A stretch of DNA of 64,000 nucleotides. It comes from Fundidesulfovibrio soli. Lineage in GTDB: Bacteria; Desulfobacterota; Desulfovibrionia; Desulfovibrionales; Desulfovibrionaceae. Each line of letters starts with the position of its first letter. The first letter of the stretch is position 1. Shown piece after piece: positions 27,145 to 34,802 of the stretch. The notes under the pieces are model-generated. The model saw nothing but the letters and a program-made list of their open reading frames with translations, had not been told where the DNA came from and made no database searches. Made by a program: the position numbers and the translations under genes. The DNA is taken from NCBI RefSeq assembly GCF_022808695.1, contig NZ_JAKZKW010000003.1:1-64000 (forward strand). The letters are read 5' to 3'.

Positions 27145-27651
27145 CTACTCCACGAGCCGTTCGAGGTCCTTCATGAGCAGCATCAACTTATTAGGCGCGA
27201 AGGGGCAGGGTTCGAAATCGTAACGCTTGTAGAATTCGGTGGCCGAGGCGTCCTTGGCGTGTACCAGCACGGCCCGGATTCCTGCGATTTTCGCCGCTGC
27301 CGCCGTGCGCAGCAGGGCGTCCTTCAGCAGGCCGGAGCCGATGCCCGCGCGCTGCTCCCCGAGGTGGACGGCCAGACGGGCCAGGATCATGACCGGGATG
27401 GGATGCCGGGCGAGCCCCTTGCCCACGCGCGCCGGGGCGTCCTGGTGCTCCACTGCGCCGACGGCCAGGGAGTAGTAGCCTACCACCACGCCGTCGCGGT
27501 GCGCGGCGTAGGTCTGGGCGCTGTTGGCCTTCTGGTTCATGAGCGCGAAGGATTGGAGAAAGCGGTTCAGCTCGGGCTTTCCGCAATCGAAGGCGCGGCA
27601 GTCAAGGCCGGGGTGGAGCTTCTCGATCCTCAAGCCGGACCGGCCCGTCAT
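27145..27651 (-). CDS. GNAT-family toxin of a type II toxin-antitoxin system (TacT/AtaT-like)
   Basis: 168-residue GNAT acetyltransferase. TacT/AtaT-type toxins acetylate the amino acid on charged tRNA and stop translation. Seen: FDCGKPELNRFLQSFA near the N-terminus, VGYYSLAVGAV strand, the acetyl-CoA loop (LAVHLGEQRAGIGSGLLKDAL, Q/RxxGxG type) and C-terminal ATEFYKRYDFEPC with the conserved Tyr. Start at 27651 overlaps the antitoxin stop (ATGA). Gene order antitoxin-toxin and size match TacA-TacT pairs. Confidence 0.92.
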   Translation of the reverse strand: MTGRSGLRIEKLHPGLDCRAFDCGKPELNRFLQSFALMNQKANSAQTYAAHRDGVVVGYYSLAVGAVEHQDAPARVGKGLARHPIPVMILARLAVHLGEQRAGIGSGLLKDALLRTAAAAKIAGIRAVLVHAKDASATEFYKRYDFEPCPFAPNKLMLLMKDLERLVE

Positions 27652-27920
27652 TCGAAGACGCTCTTTTCCTGAAGCAGCTTCTCCAACCGGGGTTTGGGCT
27701 TGGCGGGCTCGTCTAGGGCCTGCACGAAGCCGGTCCACTGCTCATCGGTAAGGATGAAGCGGCCCTGCTCGGCCAGCACGGCGTCGGCTTCCTTCAGGGC
27801 CGCGTCCAACACGAACTCGGATACGGTCTTGCTCCGGGCCGTGGCCGCGTCCTGCAGGGTGCGCTTGGCGAGCGGCGAGGTGCGTATGTCGATGCGTTCG
27901 TTCTTGGCGGCGGCTGGCAT
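27648..27920 (-). CDS. DUF1778 (TacA-like) antitoxin
   Basis: 90-residue ribbon-helix-helix antitoxin. The N-terminal RHH (ERIDIRTSPLAKRTLQDAATARSKTVSEFVLDAAL, about residues 8-42) would dimerise and bind the operator. The C-terminal part (LTDEQWTGFVQALDEPAKPKPRLEKLL) has the typical toxin-wrapping motif with F/W and the KP-rich tail. Strong RBS AAGGAG and a consensus promoter lie upstream inside an 8-bp inverted repeat. Represses its own operon, presumably together with the toxin. Confidence 0.92.
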   Translation of the reverse strand: MPAAAKNERIDIRTSPLAKRTLQDAATARSKTVSEFVLDAALKEADAVLAEQGRFILTDEQWTGFVQALDEPAKPKPRLEKLLQEKSVFE

Positions 27921-27938
27921 GAGGAGTCTCCTTGGATG

Positions 27939-27981
27939 GAGTACCTATAATGTACGGATGTTGTCCTGACAAGAGGTACTC
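27939..27981 (-). promoter_or_regulatory. Toxin-antitoxin promoter bracketed by an 8-bp operator repeat
   Basis: On the minus strand, TTGTCA and TATAGG are 17 nt apart. The perfect inverted repeat GAGTACCT (27939-27946) / AGGTACTC (27974-27981) flanks the promoter core and overlaps its -10 side. This arrangement suits RHH antitoxin autoregulation. Confidence 0.75.
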
Positions 27982-27983
27982 GC

Positions 27984-28018
27984 CGAAAAAGGCCGCCGGA
28001 CTCACGTCCGGCGGCCTT
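27984..28018 (-). terminator. Terminator of malate synthase G
   Basis: 13-bp stem AAGGCCGCCGGAC/GTCCGGCGGCCTT (27989-28001 with 28006-28018, loop tcac), followed on the minus strand by TTTTT. It is 25 nt from the malate synthase stop. Same stem as at 25878. Confidence 0.92.
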
Positions 28019-28042
28019 CCTCATTCTCGGTCCAGTTCCAGT

Positions 28043-30217
28043 CTACAGCAGCCCGAACTTCGCCTTCGCCTCACGCCGTCTGGCGTGCAGGATGGGCTCG
28101 GTGTAGCCGTTGGGCTGCACGCGTCCCTTGAACACCAGGTCCAGCGCCGCCTGGAAGGCCACGCTGGCGTCGAAGTCCTTGCTCATGGGGCGGTAGGCGG
28201 GGTCGCCCTCGTTCTGTCTATCCACCACGGCGGCCATGCGCTTCATGGTCTCCAGCGCCTGATCCTGCGTGCACACGCCCTGCAGCAGCCAGTTGGCGAA
28301 GTACTGGCTGGAGATGCGCAAGGTGGCGCGGTCTTCCATCAGGCCCACGTCGTGGATGTCGGGCACCTTGGAGCAGCCCACGCCCTGGTCCACCCAGCGC
28401 ACCACGTAGCCGAGGATGCCCTGGGCGCTGTTGTCCAGCTCCTGCTGCACCTGCTCTGGCGTCAGGCCCGGGGCGGGCATGAGCGGGATGGTCAGGATGT
28501 CGTCCAGGGTGGCGCGGCGCTTGCCCGCAAGCTCGCGCTGGCGCGCCTGCACGTCCGCCATGTGGTAGTGCATGGCGTGCAGGGTGGCGGCGGTGGGGGA
28601 GGGCACCCAGGCGGTGTTTGCACCGCTCTTGGGGTGGGCGATCTTGGTCTCGACCATTTCGGCCATCATGTCGGGCTTGGCCCACATGCCCTTGCCGATC
28701 TGGGCCTTTCCGGCCAGGCCGCAGGCCAGGCCCACGTCCACGTTCCAGTCCTCGTAGGCGGTGATCCAGCGGGCGGCGCGCATGTCCGCGCGGCCCATCA
28801 CGGGCCCGGCTTCCATGCTGGTGTGGATCTCGTCGCCGGTGCGGTCCAGGAAGCCGGTGTTGATGAAGATCAGGCGGTTCTTGGCCTGGCGGATGCACTC
28901 CTTGAGGTTGGCGGTGGTGCGCCGCTCCTCGTCCATGATGCCCATCTTCATGGTGTAGCGGGCCAGGCCCAGGGCGTCCTCCACGGCGGCGAAGAGGTCG
29001 TTGGTGAAGGCCACCTCGTCCGGGCCGTGCATCTTGGGCTTGACGATGTAGACGGAGCCCGCGCGGCTGTTGCGGTTGCCGCCCGTGGCCTTGAGGTCGG
29101 AGAGTGCCAGCAGGCCGGTGACCATGGCGTCCAGGATGCCCTCGGGGATCTCCTCGCCGCCTTCGGTGAGCACGGCGTTGGTGGTCATCAGGTGGCCCAC
29201 GTTGCGCACCAGCAGCAGGCTGCGCCCGGGCAGGCTGAAGGTCTTGCCGTCGGGGCCGAACCAGGCCCGGTCGGGGTTGAGGCGGCGTTCAACGGTCTTG
29301 CCGCCCTTCTGGAAGGTCTCCACCAGGTCGCCCCGGAACAGGCCCAGCATGGTGCCGTAGGCCCGGGCCTTGTCCGGGCCGTCCACGGTGGCCACGGAGT
29401 CCTCGCAGTCGAGGATGGTGGTCAGGGCGGCTTCGAGCACCACGTCCTTCACGCCGGCCTGGCTGGCCTTGCCGATGGGGTGGGCGCGGTCGATCTGTAT
29501 CTCGCAGTGCAGGCCCCGGTTGGCCAGCAGCACGGCCGAGGGCTCGGGCGCGCCCACGTAGCCGGTGAACTGGGCGGGGTCCTTCAGGCCGGTCTTGGCC
29601 CCGGAGGCCAGCGTGACGGCCAGGGCGCCGTTCTCCACGGCGTAGGCCGCCACCTCGGCGTGCGTGCCCTGGGCCAGGGGGAAGGCCTTGTCCAGGAAGG
29701 TGGCGGCGTAGGCCACCACGTGCGCGCCGCGCGTGGGGTTGTAGGCGGCACCCTTGGCAGTTGCGCCGCTGTCCGGGATGACGTCGGTGCCGTAGAGGGC
29801 GTCGTAGAGGCTGCCCCAGCGGGCGTTGGCCGCGTTGAGCGCGTAGCGGGGGATGGTCACGGGCACCACCAGCTGCGGCCCGGCCACGGTGGCGATCTCG
29901 GGGTCCACGTTGGCGGTCTCGATGGCGAAGTCAGGGCCTTCGGGCACCAGGTAGCCGATCTCCTCCAGGAAGGCGCGGTAGGCGGCCGCGTCGTGGGGCT
30001 GGCCCTTGCGCTCGCGGTGCCAGGCGTCGATCCTGGCCTGCATGGCGTCGCGGATGGCCAGCAGCTCACGGTTGCGGGGGGTGAAGCGGGCCAGCACCCC
30101 GGCCAGCGCCTCCCAGAAGCGCGCGGGATCGAACCCTGCTCCGGTTGCGGCTTCCTGCACGACGTCGTGGAGAGGCTTGGAGATGTTCAGCGAGGATACA
30201 GTCACACGTGGGTCCAT
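28043..30217 (-). CDS. glcB: Malate synthase G
   Basis: Condenses glyoxylate and acetyl-CoA to malate. 724 residues, the usual length of the monomeric G isoform. Landmarks: [25 protein letters not shown]-like region ([20 protein letters not shown]), [40 protein letters not shown] and [17 protein letters not shown], which carry catalytic and magnesium-binding residues. Single gene with its own terminator. No isocitrate lyase or glycolate oxidase gene is in the window, so the glyoxylate source is not shown. The protein probably serves glyoxylate/glycolate assimilation or detoxification. Confidence 0.96.
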   Translation of the reverse strand: MDPRVTVSSLNISKPLHDVVQEAATGAGFDPARFWEALAGVLARFTPRNRELLAIRDAMQARIDAWHRERKGQPHDAAAYRAFLEEIGYLVPEGPDFAIETANVDPEIATVAGPQLVVPVTIPRYALNAANARWGSLYDALYGTDVIPDSGATAKGAAYNPTRGAHVVAYAATFLDKAFPLAQGTHAEVAAYAVENGALAVTLASGAKTGLKDPAQFTGYVGAPEPSAVLLANRGLHCEIQIDRAHPIGKASQAGVKDVVLEAALTTILDCEDSVATVDGPDKARAYGTMLGLFRGDLVETFQKGGKTVERRLNPDRAWFGPDGKTFSLPGRSLLLVRNVGHLMTTNAVLTEGGEEIPEGILDAMVTGLLALSDLKATGGNRNSRAGSVYIVKPKMHGPDEVAFTNDLFAAVEDALGLARYTMKMGIMDEERRTTANLKECIRQAKNRLIFINTGFLDRTGDEIHTSMEAGPVMGRADMRAARWITAYEDWNVDVGLACGLAGKAQIGKGMWAKPDMMAEMVETKIAHPKSGANTAWVPSPTAATLHAMHYHMADVQARQRELAGKRRATLDDILTIPLMPAPGLTPEQVQQELDNSAQGILGYVVRWVDQGVGCSKVPDIHDVGLMEDRATLRISSQYFANWLLQGVCTQDQALETMKRMAAVVDRQNEGDPAYRPMSKDFDASVAFQAALDLVFKGRVQPNGYTEPILHARRREAKAKFGLL

Positions 30218-30378
30218 CGTTGGGTGCTCCTGTAGAAGTTAAGGCGAGTTGTCCGACCGTAACAAAAAACCCTGCGATTGTCGCCGGGTCAGCCAAGTGA
30301 TTTGTTTCACCCCCCTTGCGTCCGGGGCCTCATGCCCGTATGCCACGGGCAACGCATTTCTCCTCCCAGGAGCCTCCC

Positions 30379-31443
30379 GTGCCTGCCATGAACTTCAATT
30401 TCCTTTGCCCAGGCCCGGCCACTCCCGCCGGCCGCAGCGTGGGCATCATCGGCGCGGGGCCTTCGGGGCTCGCCGCCGCCGGACACCTCTCCTGCCTGGG
30501 CTACCAGGTGGAGGTCTACGACAAGTTGCCCAAGCCCGGCGGGCTGATGCTCTTCGGCATCCCCGGCCACCGCATCCCCCGCCAGCGCATCGCGGACGCC
30601 ACCCGGCGCATGGAGCGCGAGCACGGGGTGGTGTTCCATCCGCAGACCAAGATCTGCTGCTCCGCCCCCATGTTCGAGGAGGAGGGCGACCACTTCTGCC
30701 GCGAGGTGCTGGGCCTCAAGGACCTGGTCATGCGCCACGACGCCAGCATCATCTGCACGGGCTCCTGGAAGTCCCGGCGCATGGGCATCGAGGGCGAGGG
30801 CCTGCCCGGGGTTTATTCGGGGCTTGAGTTCCTGTTCCCCATCCGGGCGGCGCGCTACGCCTCCTCCAAGGTCAAGACGCCCGAGGTCAAGGGCAAGGAC
30901 GTGATCGTGGTGGGCGCGGGCCACTCCGCCGTGGACGCGGCCCACGGGGCCGTGAGCCTGGGCGCGGCCAGCGTGACCATGCTCTACCGGCGCACCGCGC
31001 GCGAGGCACCCTGCGGCACCTACGAGATCGAGCGCCTCAAGGAGATGGGCGTGACCTGGCGCGAGCTGGCCACCCCGCTCAAGGTGCTGGGCTCGCAGTC
31101 GGCGGAGGGCCTGGAGGCGCGCATCGGCGGCGAGGTGGAGACGCTCCCCGCCCAGGCCGTGATCGCCGCCATCGGCGAGATCGCCACCCCGCCCTTCGCC
31201 AAGGAGCTGGGGCTGGAGGAGGTCCGCAAGGGCGAGGTGCACTGGCTGCACATGACCGCCATCGAGAACCTGTTCGTGGCGGGCGACGCCCTCACCGGCC
31301 CCAGCAAGATCGGCAAGGCCATCTACTCCGGGCTCAAGGCCGCGCGCTCCCTGGCCAACTGGCTGGATCTCAAGGCCCAGAACCGCCTGGCCGAGTACGC
31401 CTACGACGACCTGGTGGCCAAGGACGAACGTTTCAGGAAATGA
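30379..31443 (+). CDS. GltD-like FAD/NAD(P)-dependent oxidoreductase without Fe-S domain
   Basis: About 354 residues. Dinucleotide motifs: FAD-binding GIIGAGPSGLAAAGHL near the N-terminus and NAD(P)-binding VVGAGHSAVDAAHGAVSLGA in the middle, with C-terminal FVAGDALTGPSKIGKAIYSG. This is the glutamate-synthase small-subunit fold but lacks the N-terminal iron-sulfur domain of GltD. The overlapping next gene encodes a four-cluster ferredoxin that could supply it. GTG at 30379 is preferred because AGGAG lies six nt upstream; ATG 30388 is the alternative. It probably moves electrons between NAD(P)H and ferredoxin for an unknown partner. Confidence 0.85.
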   Translation: MPAMNFNFLCPGPATPAGRSVGIIGAGPSGLAAAGHLSCLGYQVEVYDKLPKPGGLMLFGIPGHRIPRQRIADATRRMEREHGVVFHPQTKICCSAPMFEEEGDHFCREVLGLKDLVMRHDASIICTGSWKSRRMGIEGEGLPGVYSGLEFLFPIRAARYASSKVKTPEVKGKDVIVVGAGHSAVDAAHGAVSLGAASVTMLYRRTAREAPCGTYEIERLKEMGVTWRELATPLKVLGSQSAEGLEARIGGEVETLPAQAVIAAIGEIATPPFAKELGLEEVRKGEVHWLHMTAIENLFVAGDALTGPSKIGKAIYSGLKAARSLANWLDLKAQNRLAEYAYDDLVAKDERFRK

Positions 31444-31448
31444 CCGTC

Positions 31449-31958
31449 ATGAAGACTTTACATATCGATTACTCAAAGTGCATCGGCTGCGAGACCTGCG
31501 AGTTCGTCTGCCGCTTCGTGCACTCCACGCCGCGCATCATGATGACGCGCACCACCGACGGCCTGATGATGCCCCTGTACTGCCGCCACTGCGAGGACCC
31601 CAACTGCGCCCGCGTGTGCAAGCAGGGGGCCATCACGCGCGACCCCCACGGGGCCATGGTGCTCGAGCCGCTCAAGTGCCGCGGCTGCGCCAGCCGCGCC
31701 TGCATGCTGGCCTGCCCCTTCGCGGCCATGCTGGAGACGGACAAGGGCGTGATGCTCACCAAATGCGACCTCTGCGCCGAGCGGCGCGGGCGCGGCATGG
31801 GCCCCGCCTGCGTGGACATGTGCCCCTGCGGGGCCATCTCCCACGTTGAGGTTTCGGAGCTGGCCGCGCTGGACACTCCCGAGGCCCGGGCGGCCGAGGC
31901 CCTGGTGCTGGCGCACATCCGCCCGGGCGGGAGCCCCTCGGGGAGCAAGGCGGGCTGA
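31449..31958 (+). CDS. Four-cluster ferredoxin (CooF/HycB-like electron-transfer subunit)
   Basis: 169 residues with sixteen-plus cysteines in four [4Fe-4S] patterns: CIGCETCEFVC, CRHCEDPNCARVC, CRGCASRACMLAC and CDLCAERR...CVDMCPC. This is the layout of CooF, HycB and related adaptor subunits. The 5' end overlaps or abuts the flavoprotein gene: ATG 31440 overlaps its stop, but ATG 31449 starts at the conserved MKTLHIDYSKC and is preferred. It probably forms an electron-transfer complex with the flavoprotein. No hydrogenase or CO dehydrogenase gene is in view. Confidence 0.9.
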   Translation: MKTLHIDYSKCIGCETCEFVCRFVHSTPRIMMTRTTDGLMMPLYCRHCEDPNCARVCKQGAITRDPHGAMVLEPLKCRGCASRACMLACPFAAMLETDKGVMLTKCDLCAERRGRGMGPACVDMCPCGAISHVEVSELAALDTPEARAAEALVLAHIRPGGSPSGSKAG

Positions 31959-32018
31959 CACCTCCGCCAGACGACGGTTGACCTGCCCGGCGTTTGTGCG
32001 GCACACAACACATTCGCC

Positions 32019-33101
32019 ATGATTCCGCGCATCCTGACCATCAACCCCGGCTCCACAAGCACCCGTGCCACGCTCTTCGAGGGCGGGGCCTGCCTGCGCG
32101 ACGTGGAGATCGCCCACCCCCAGGCGGAGCTGGCGGGCTTCCCGTGCGTCATGGACCAACTGGGCTACCGTCTGGAGGCCCTGGCCGGGCACCTGGGCGA
32201 CGTGGGCCGCCTGGACGCCGTGGCCGGGCGGGGCGGGTTCCTGCGGCCCATCCCCGGCGGTGTCTACGCCGTATCCCAGGCCATGCTGGACGAGCTGGCC
32301 CAGGCCCCGCACGGCGAGCACGCCAGCAACCTGGGCGCCTTCCTGGCCGTGGACTTCGCCCGGCGCGCGGGCTGCCCGGCCTTCGTGGTGGACCCGGTGG
32401 CCACTGACGAACTCGACGACGTCTCCCGCCTGACCGGCCTGCCGGAAATTTCCCGCCGCACCATCTTCCACGCCCTGGGCCAGCGCGGGGCCGCGCGCGA
32501 GGCCGCCGCCCGCCTGGGCCTGCGGTATGAGGATGGCCGCTTCGTGGTGGCCCACCTGGGCGGGGGCATCTCCGTGGGCGCGCACCGCCTGGGGCGCGTG
32601 GCGGATGTGACCAACGCCATGGACGGGGAGGGCCCCTTCAGCCCGGAGCGCTCGGGCGCGCTGCCCCTGCTGCCCGTGCTGGATCTGCTGGACAGCGGCG
32701 TGCACTCCATCTGCTCCCTGCGCCGGGCCGTGACCACCCAGGCCGGGCTCACGGCCCACCTGGGCGTGAGCGACCTGCGCAAGGTGGAGGCCATGATCGA
32801 GGCCGGCGACGCCAAGGCCGCGAGGGTGTTCGAGGCCTTGGCCTACAACATCGCCAAGCACGCTGCCTCCATGCTCCCGGCCCTGCGCGGCCCGGCCGAC
32901 GCCATCGTGCTCACCGGGGGCATGGCCCGCAGCAAGCGGCTCATGGAGGCCCTCGAGGGTCTGCTCGGCGGCCTGGCCCGGGTGGAGGTGGTCACCGGCG
33001 TGGAGGAGATGTCCTCCATGTGCCGGGGCGCGCTGCTGGCCCTCAAGGGCGAGCTGCCCGTGCAGGCCTATCCGCCGGGAGCGGAGGACGCCGGGTTGTG
33101 A
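32019..33101 (+). CDS. buk: Butyrate kinase (acetokinase family)
   Basis: 360 residues, the family's usual length. Phosphate-binding NPGSTSTRATLFEG at the N-terminus, then VAHLGGGISVGAHRLGRVADVTNAMDGEGPFSPERSG in the centre (adenosine/phosphate loops; AMDGEGPF is typical of butyrate rather than acetate kinases) and VLTGGMARSK near the C-terminus. It interconverts acyl phosphate and ADP with fatty acid and ATP, perhaps acting on branched-chain acyl phosphates from amino-acid degradation. No phosphotransbutyrylase gene is in the window. No convincing RBS is seen. The stop overlaps the next gene's GTG start. Confidence 0.93.
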   Translation: MIPRILTINPGSTSTRATLFEGGACLRDVEIAHPQAELAGFPCVMDQLGYRLEALAGHLGDVGRLDAVAGRGGFLRPIPGGVYAVSQAMLDELAQAPHGEHASNLGAFLAVDFARRAGCPAFVVDPVATDELDDVSRLTGLPEISRRTIFHALGQRGAAREAAARLGLRYEDGRFVVAHLGGGISVGAHRLGRVADVTNAMDGEGPFSPERSGALPLLPVLDLLDSGVHSICSLRRAVTTQAGLTAHLGVSDLRKVEAMIEAGDAKAARVFEALAYNIAKHAASMLPALRGPADAIVLTGGMARSKRLMEALEGLLGGLARVEVVTGVEEMSSMCRGALLALKGELPVQAYPPGAEDAGL

Positions 33102-34603
33102 GGGCGCTCGCGGTCTGCTGCCTGGCGTTGTTCTGCCTCGTTTCATCCCTTCCTCCAGCTTTCGGCGCTTCGCAGGCTCAAATCCAGGCTCAAGCGCAGA
33201 CTCCGGCACAGACTCCGGCGCAGGCCCCGGCGAAGCCCTCCACCAAAGCACCCGCCCGAGACAAGCCCGCATTCAATCCCGTGCCGATCCCGCTGGAGGC
33301 TTCGCCCACGGAGCCAGCCGGTTCCGGGGAGGCCCCGGTGCCCCGCGCGGCCAAGCCCGAAGCCCGCGATCAGTCGCCCGTCCCTCCGGCCGCAGCCCCC
33401 GGGGCCACGGCGCAGAAGATGGCCGGACCGCCCTACGAGCGCCCCCTGGCCCTCCAGGCATCGCGCATCCTGCCCAAAAAGCTGCTCACTGGCCCCCACC
33501 ACAGGGTGGAGGAGGCCGTGGAGAACGACGGCTACATGAACACCTACACCGTGCGCTCCCGCTACGGGGACTACCGCGTGGCCTCCACGGCGCTGCTGGC
33601 CGTGCGGGTGGACGAGTTCGCGGCCATGGCCGCCATGGACAAGGTGCAGGGGGCCTCCGAGTTCGGGCGCGGCGTGTGGGACGGCGGGGTCAGCCTGGTG
33701 GAGGGCGTGAAGAACCTGGTGCTGCACCCCGTAGACAGCGTGGAGAACGCGGCCTCGGGCGTGGGCACGCTCTTCAACCGCGCCGGGGACAGCATGTCCG
33801 CCGACGCGTCCAGCAAATACGAGGACTCCACCGGGGCCAAGCTCACGGGCTTTGCCTCCACCCGGCGCGAATACGCCAAGGAGTTCGGCGTGGACCCCTA
33901 TTCCACCAACGAGCGCATGCAGGGGAAGCTCGATTCCGTGACCAAGGCCGGCTACGCGGGGGGGCTGACCTCCATGGGCCTCAAGGCGCTCATCCCCGGG
34001 GGCATCGGCATCGCGGTCTCCTCGGTGAGCGGCGTGCACTGGCTGGGCACGGTTGACCTGACCCAGCCCCCGCTGGAGCTGCGCGTGCGCAACCGCCGCA
34101 AGCTGGCCGAGATGGGCGTGGAGGAGTCCGCCATCGGAGCCTTCATGGACAACGCCGAGTTCACGCCCACGCAGCAGAGCCTGCTGGTCAAGGCCCTGGG
34201 GGACCTGGGCCGCAAGAACGGGCTCACGGCCTACGTGCGGCTGGCCGCGCGCACCCACAACCAGGACCAGGCCCTCTTCCGCCAGCGCATGGCCCAGATG
34301 TACGCGGGCTACCACCGCGCCGTGGCCCATGTGGACGGCTTCCTCCCCCTGGGGGACCTGGTGGCGGCCAGGAACGCCAAGGGCGCGCTGGTGCTGTGCT
34401 ACCCGCTGGACCACCTCTGCTGGACGGAGAACGTGGCCCGGATGGCGGCCCGGGCGGCCAAGGCATCGCGGGAGCGGGGCGGCTGCCCGGTGGAGCTGTG
34501 GGTCACCGGGACGGTGAGCGCCGCGGTGCGGGAGAACCTGGAGAAGTCCGGCTGGACCGTAAAGGAGAAGACCGGGAAGACGCTTCTGGGGGAGGCGATG
34601 TAG
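33098..34603 (+). CDS. Exported orphan protein translationally coupled to butyrate kinase
   Basis: Starting at GTG 33098 (overlap GTGA with the kinase stop, GGAGGA upstream), 501 residues. Signal peptide (about 1-24, ALAVCCLALFCLVSSLPPAFG), then a low-complexity Ala/Gln/Pro linker with QAQ and TPA repeats (about 25-115), then a globular part. That part contains a Gly-rich helical segment (EFGRGVWDGGVSLVEGVKNLVLHP), a hydrophobic stretch around 310-335 (GGLTSMGLKALIPGGIGIAVSSV) and a C-terminal alpha/beta region with a YPLDHLCW cysteine motif. No family recognised. The secreted nature and coupling to a cytoplasmic kinase are odd. Confidence 0.75.
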   Translation: MRALAVCCLALFCLVSSLPPAFGASQAQIQAQAQTPAQTPAQAPAKPSTKAPARDKPAFNPVPIPLEASPTEPAGSGEAPVPRAAKPEARDQSPVPPAAAPGATAQKMAGPPYERPLALQASRILPKKLLTGPHHRVEEAVENDGYMNTYTVRSRYGDYRVASTALLAVRVDEFAAMAAMDKVQGASEFGRGVWDGGVSLVEGVKNLVLHPVDSVENAASGVGTLFNRAGDSMSADASSKYEDSTGAKLTGFASTRREYAKEFGVDPYSTNERMQGKLDSVTKAGYAGGLTSMGLKALIPGGIGIAVSSVSGVHWLGTVDLTQPPLELRVRNRRKLAEMGVEESAIGAFMDNAEFTPTQQSLLVKALGDLGRKNGLTAYVRLAARTHNQDQALFRQRMAQMYAGYHRAVAHVDGFLPLGDLVAARNAKGALVLCYPLDHLCWTENVARMAARAAKASRERGGCPVELWVTGTVSAAVRENLEKSGWTVKEKTGKTLLGEAM

Positions 34604-34745
34604 GGCCGGGGCATCTTCATCGCGAGCCAAGGGGGCCGTCTCTCCACGACGTTGTTGCGCCATTGTGAAGAGGCGGGTACTTTTGGCCAACCCCGTCCCG
34701 GTCTCCAGCGCCAGCAACCGTCAACCTGGCAGACCTTCCCGGGCC

Positions 34746-34802
34746 GGGCCATCGCCCGTCGTGCCAGGGCGAATCCTCAGGATCACAACCCAGGGGGATC
34801 GC
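34746..34802 (+). promoter_or_regulatory. Conserved leader of secreted paralogue 1 with RBS-sequestering potential
   Basis: 49 nt here (34746-34794) are identical to 37260-37308, and after one mismatch the next 17 nt through the start codon are identical again. ATCCTC (34773-34778) can pair with GGGGAT (34794-34799) that overlaps the ribosome-binding site, with one G-U pair. An upstream CGCCC/GGGCG hairpin is also conserved. Confidence 0.6.

Noticed and set aside
34746-34802. Cyclic di-GMP (GEMM) riboswitch in the paired leaders
   Set aside because: The leader lacks the conserved GEMM core words and tetraloop receptor, and is too short before the start codon.
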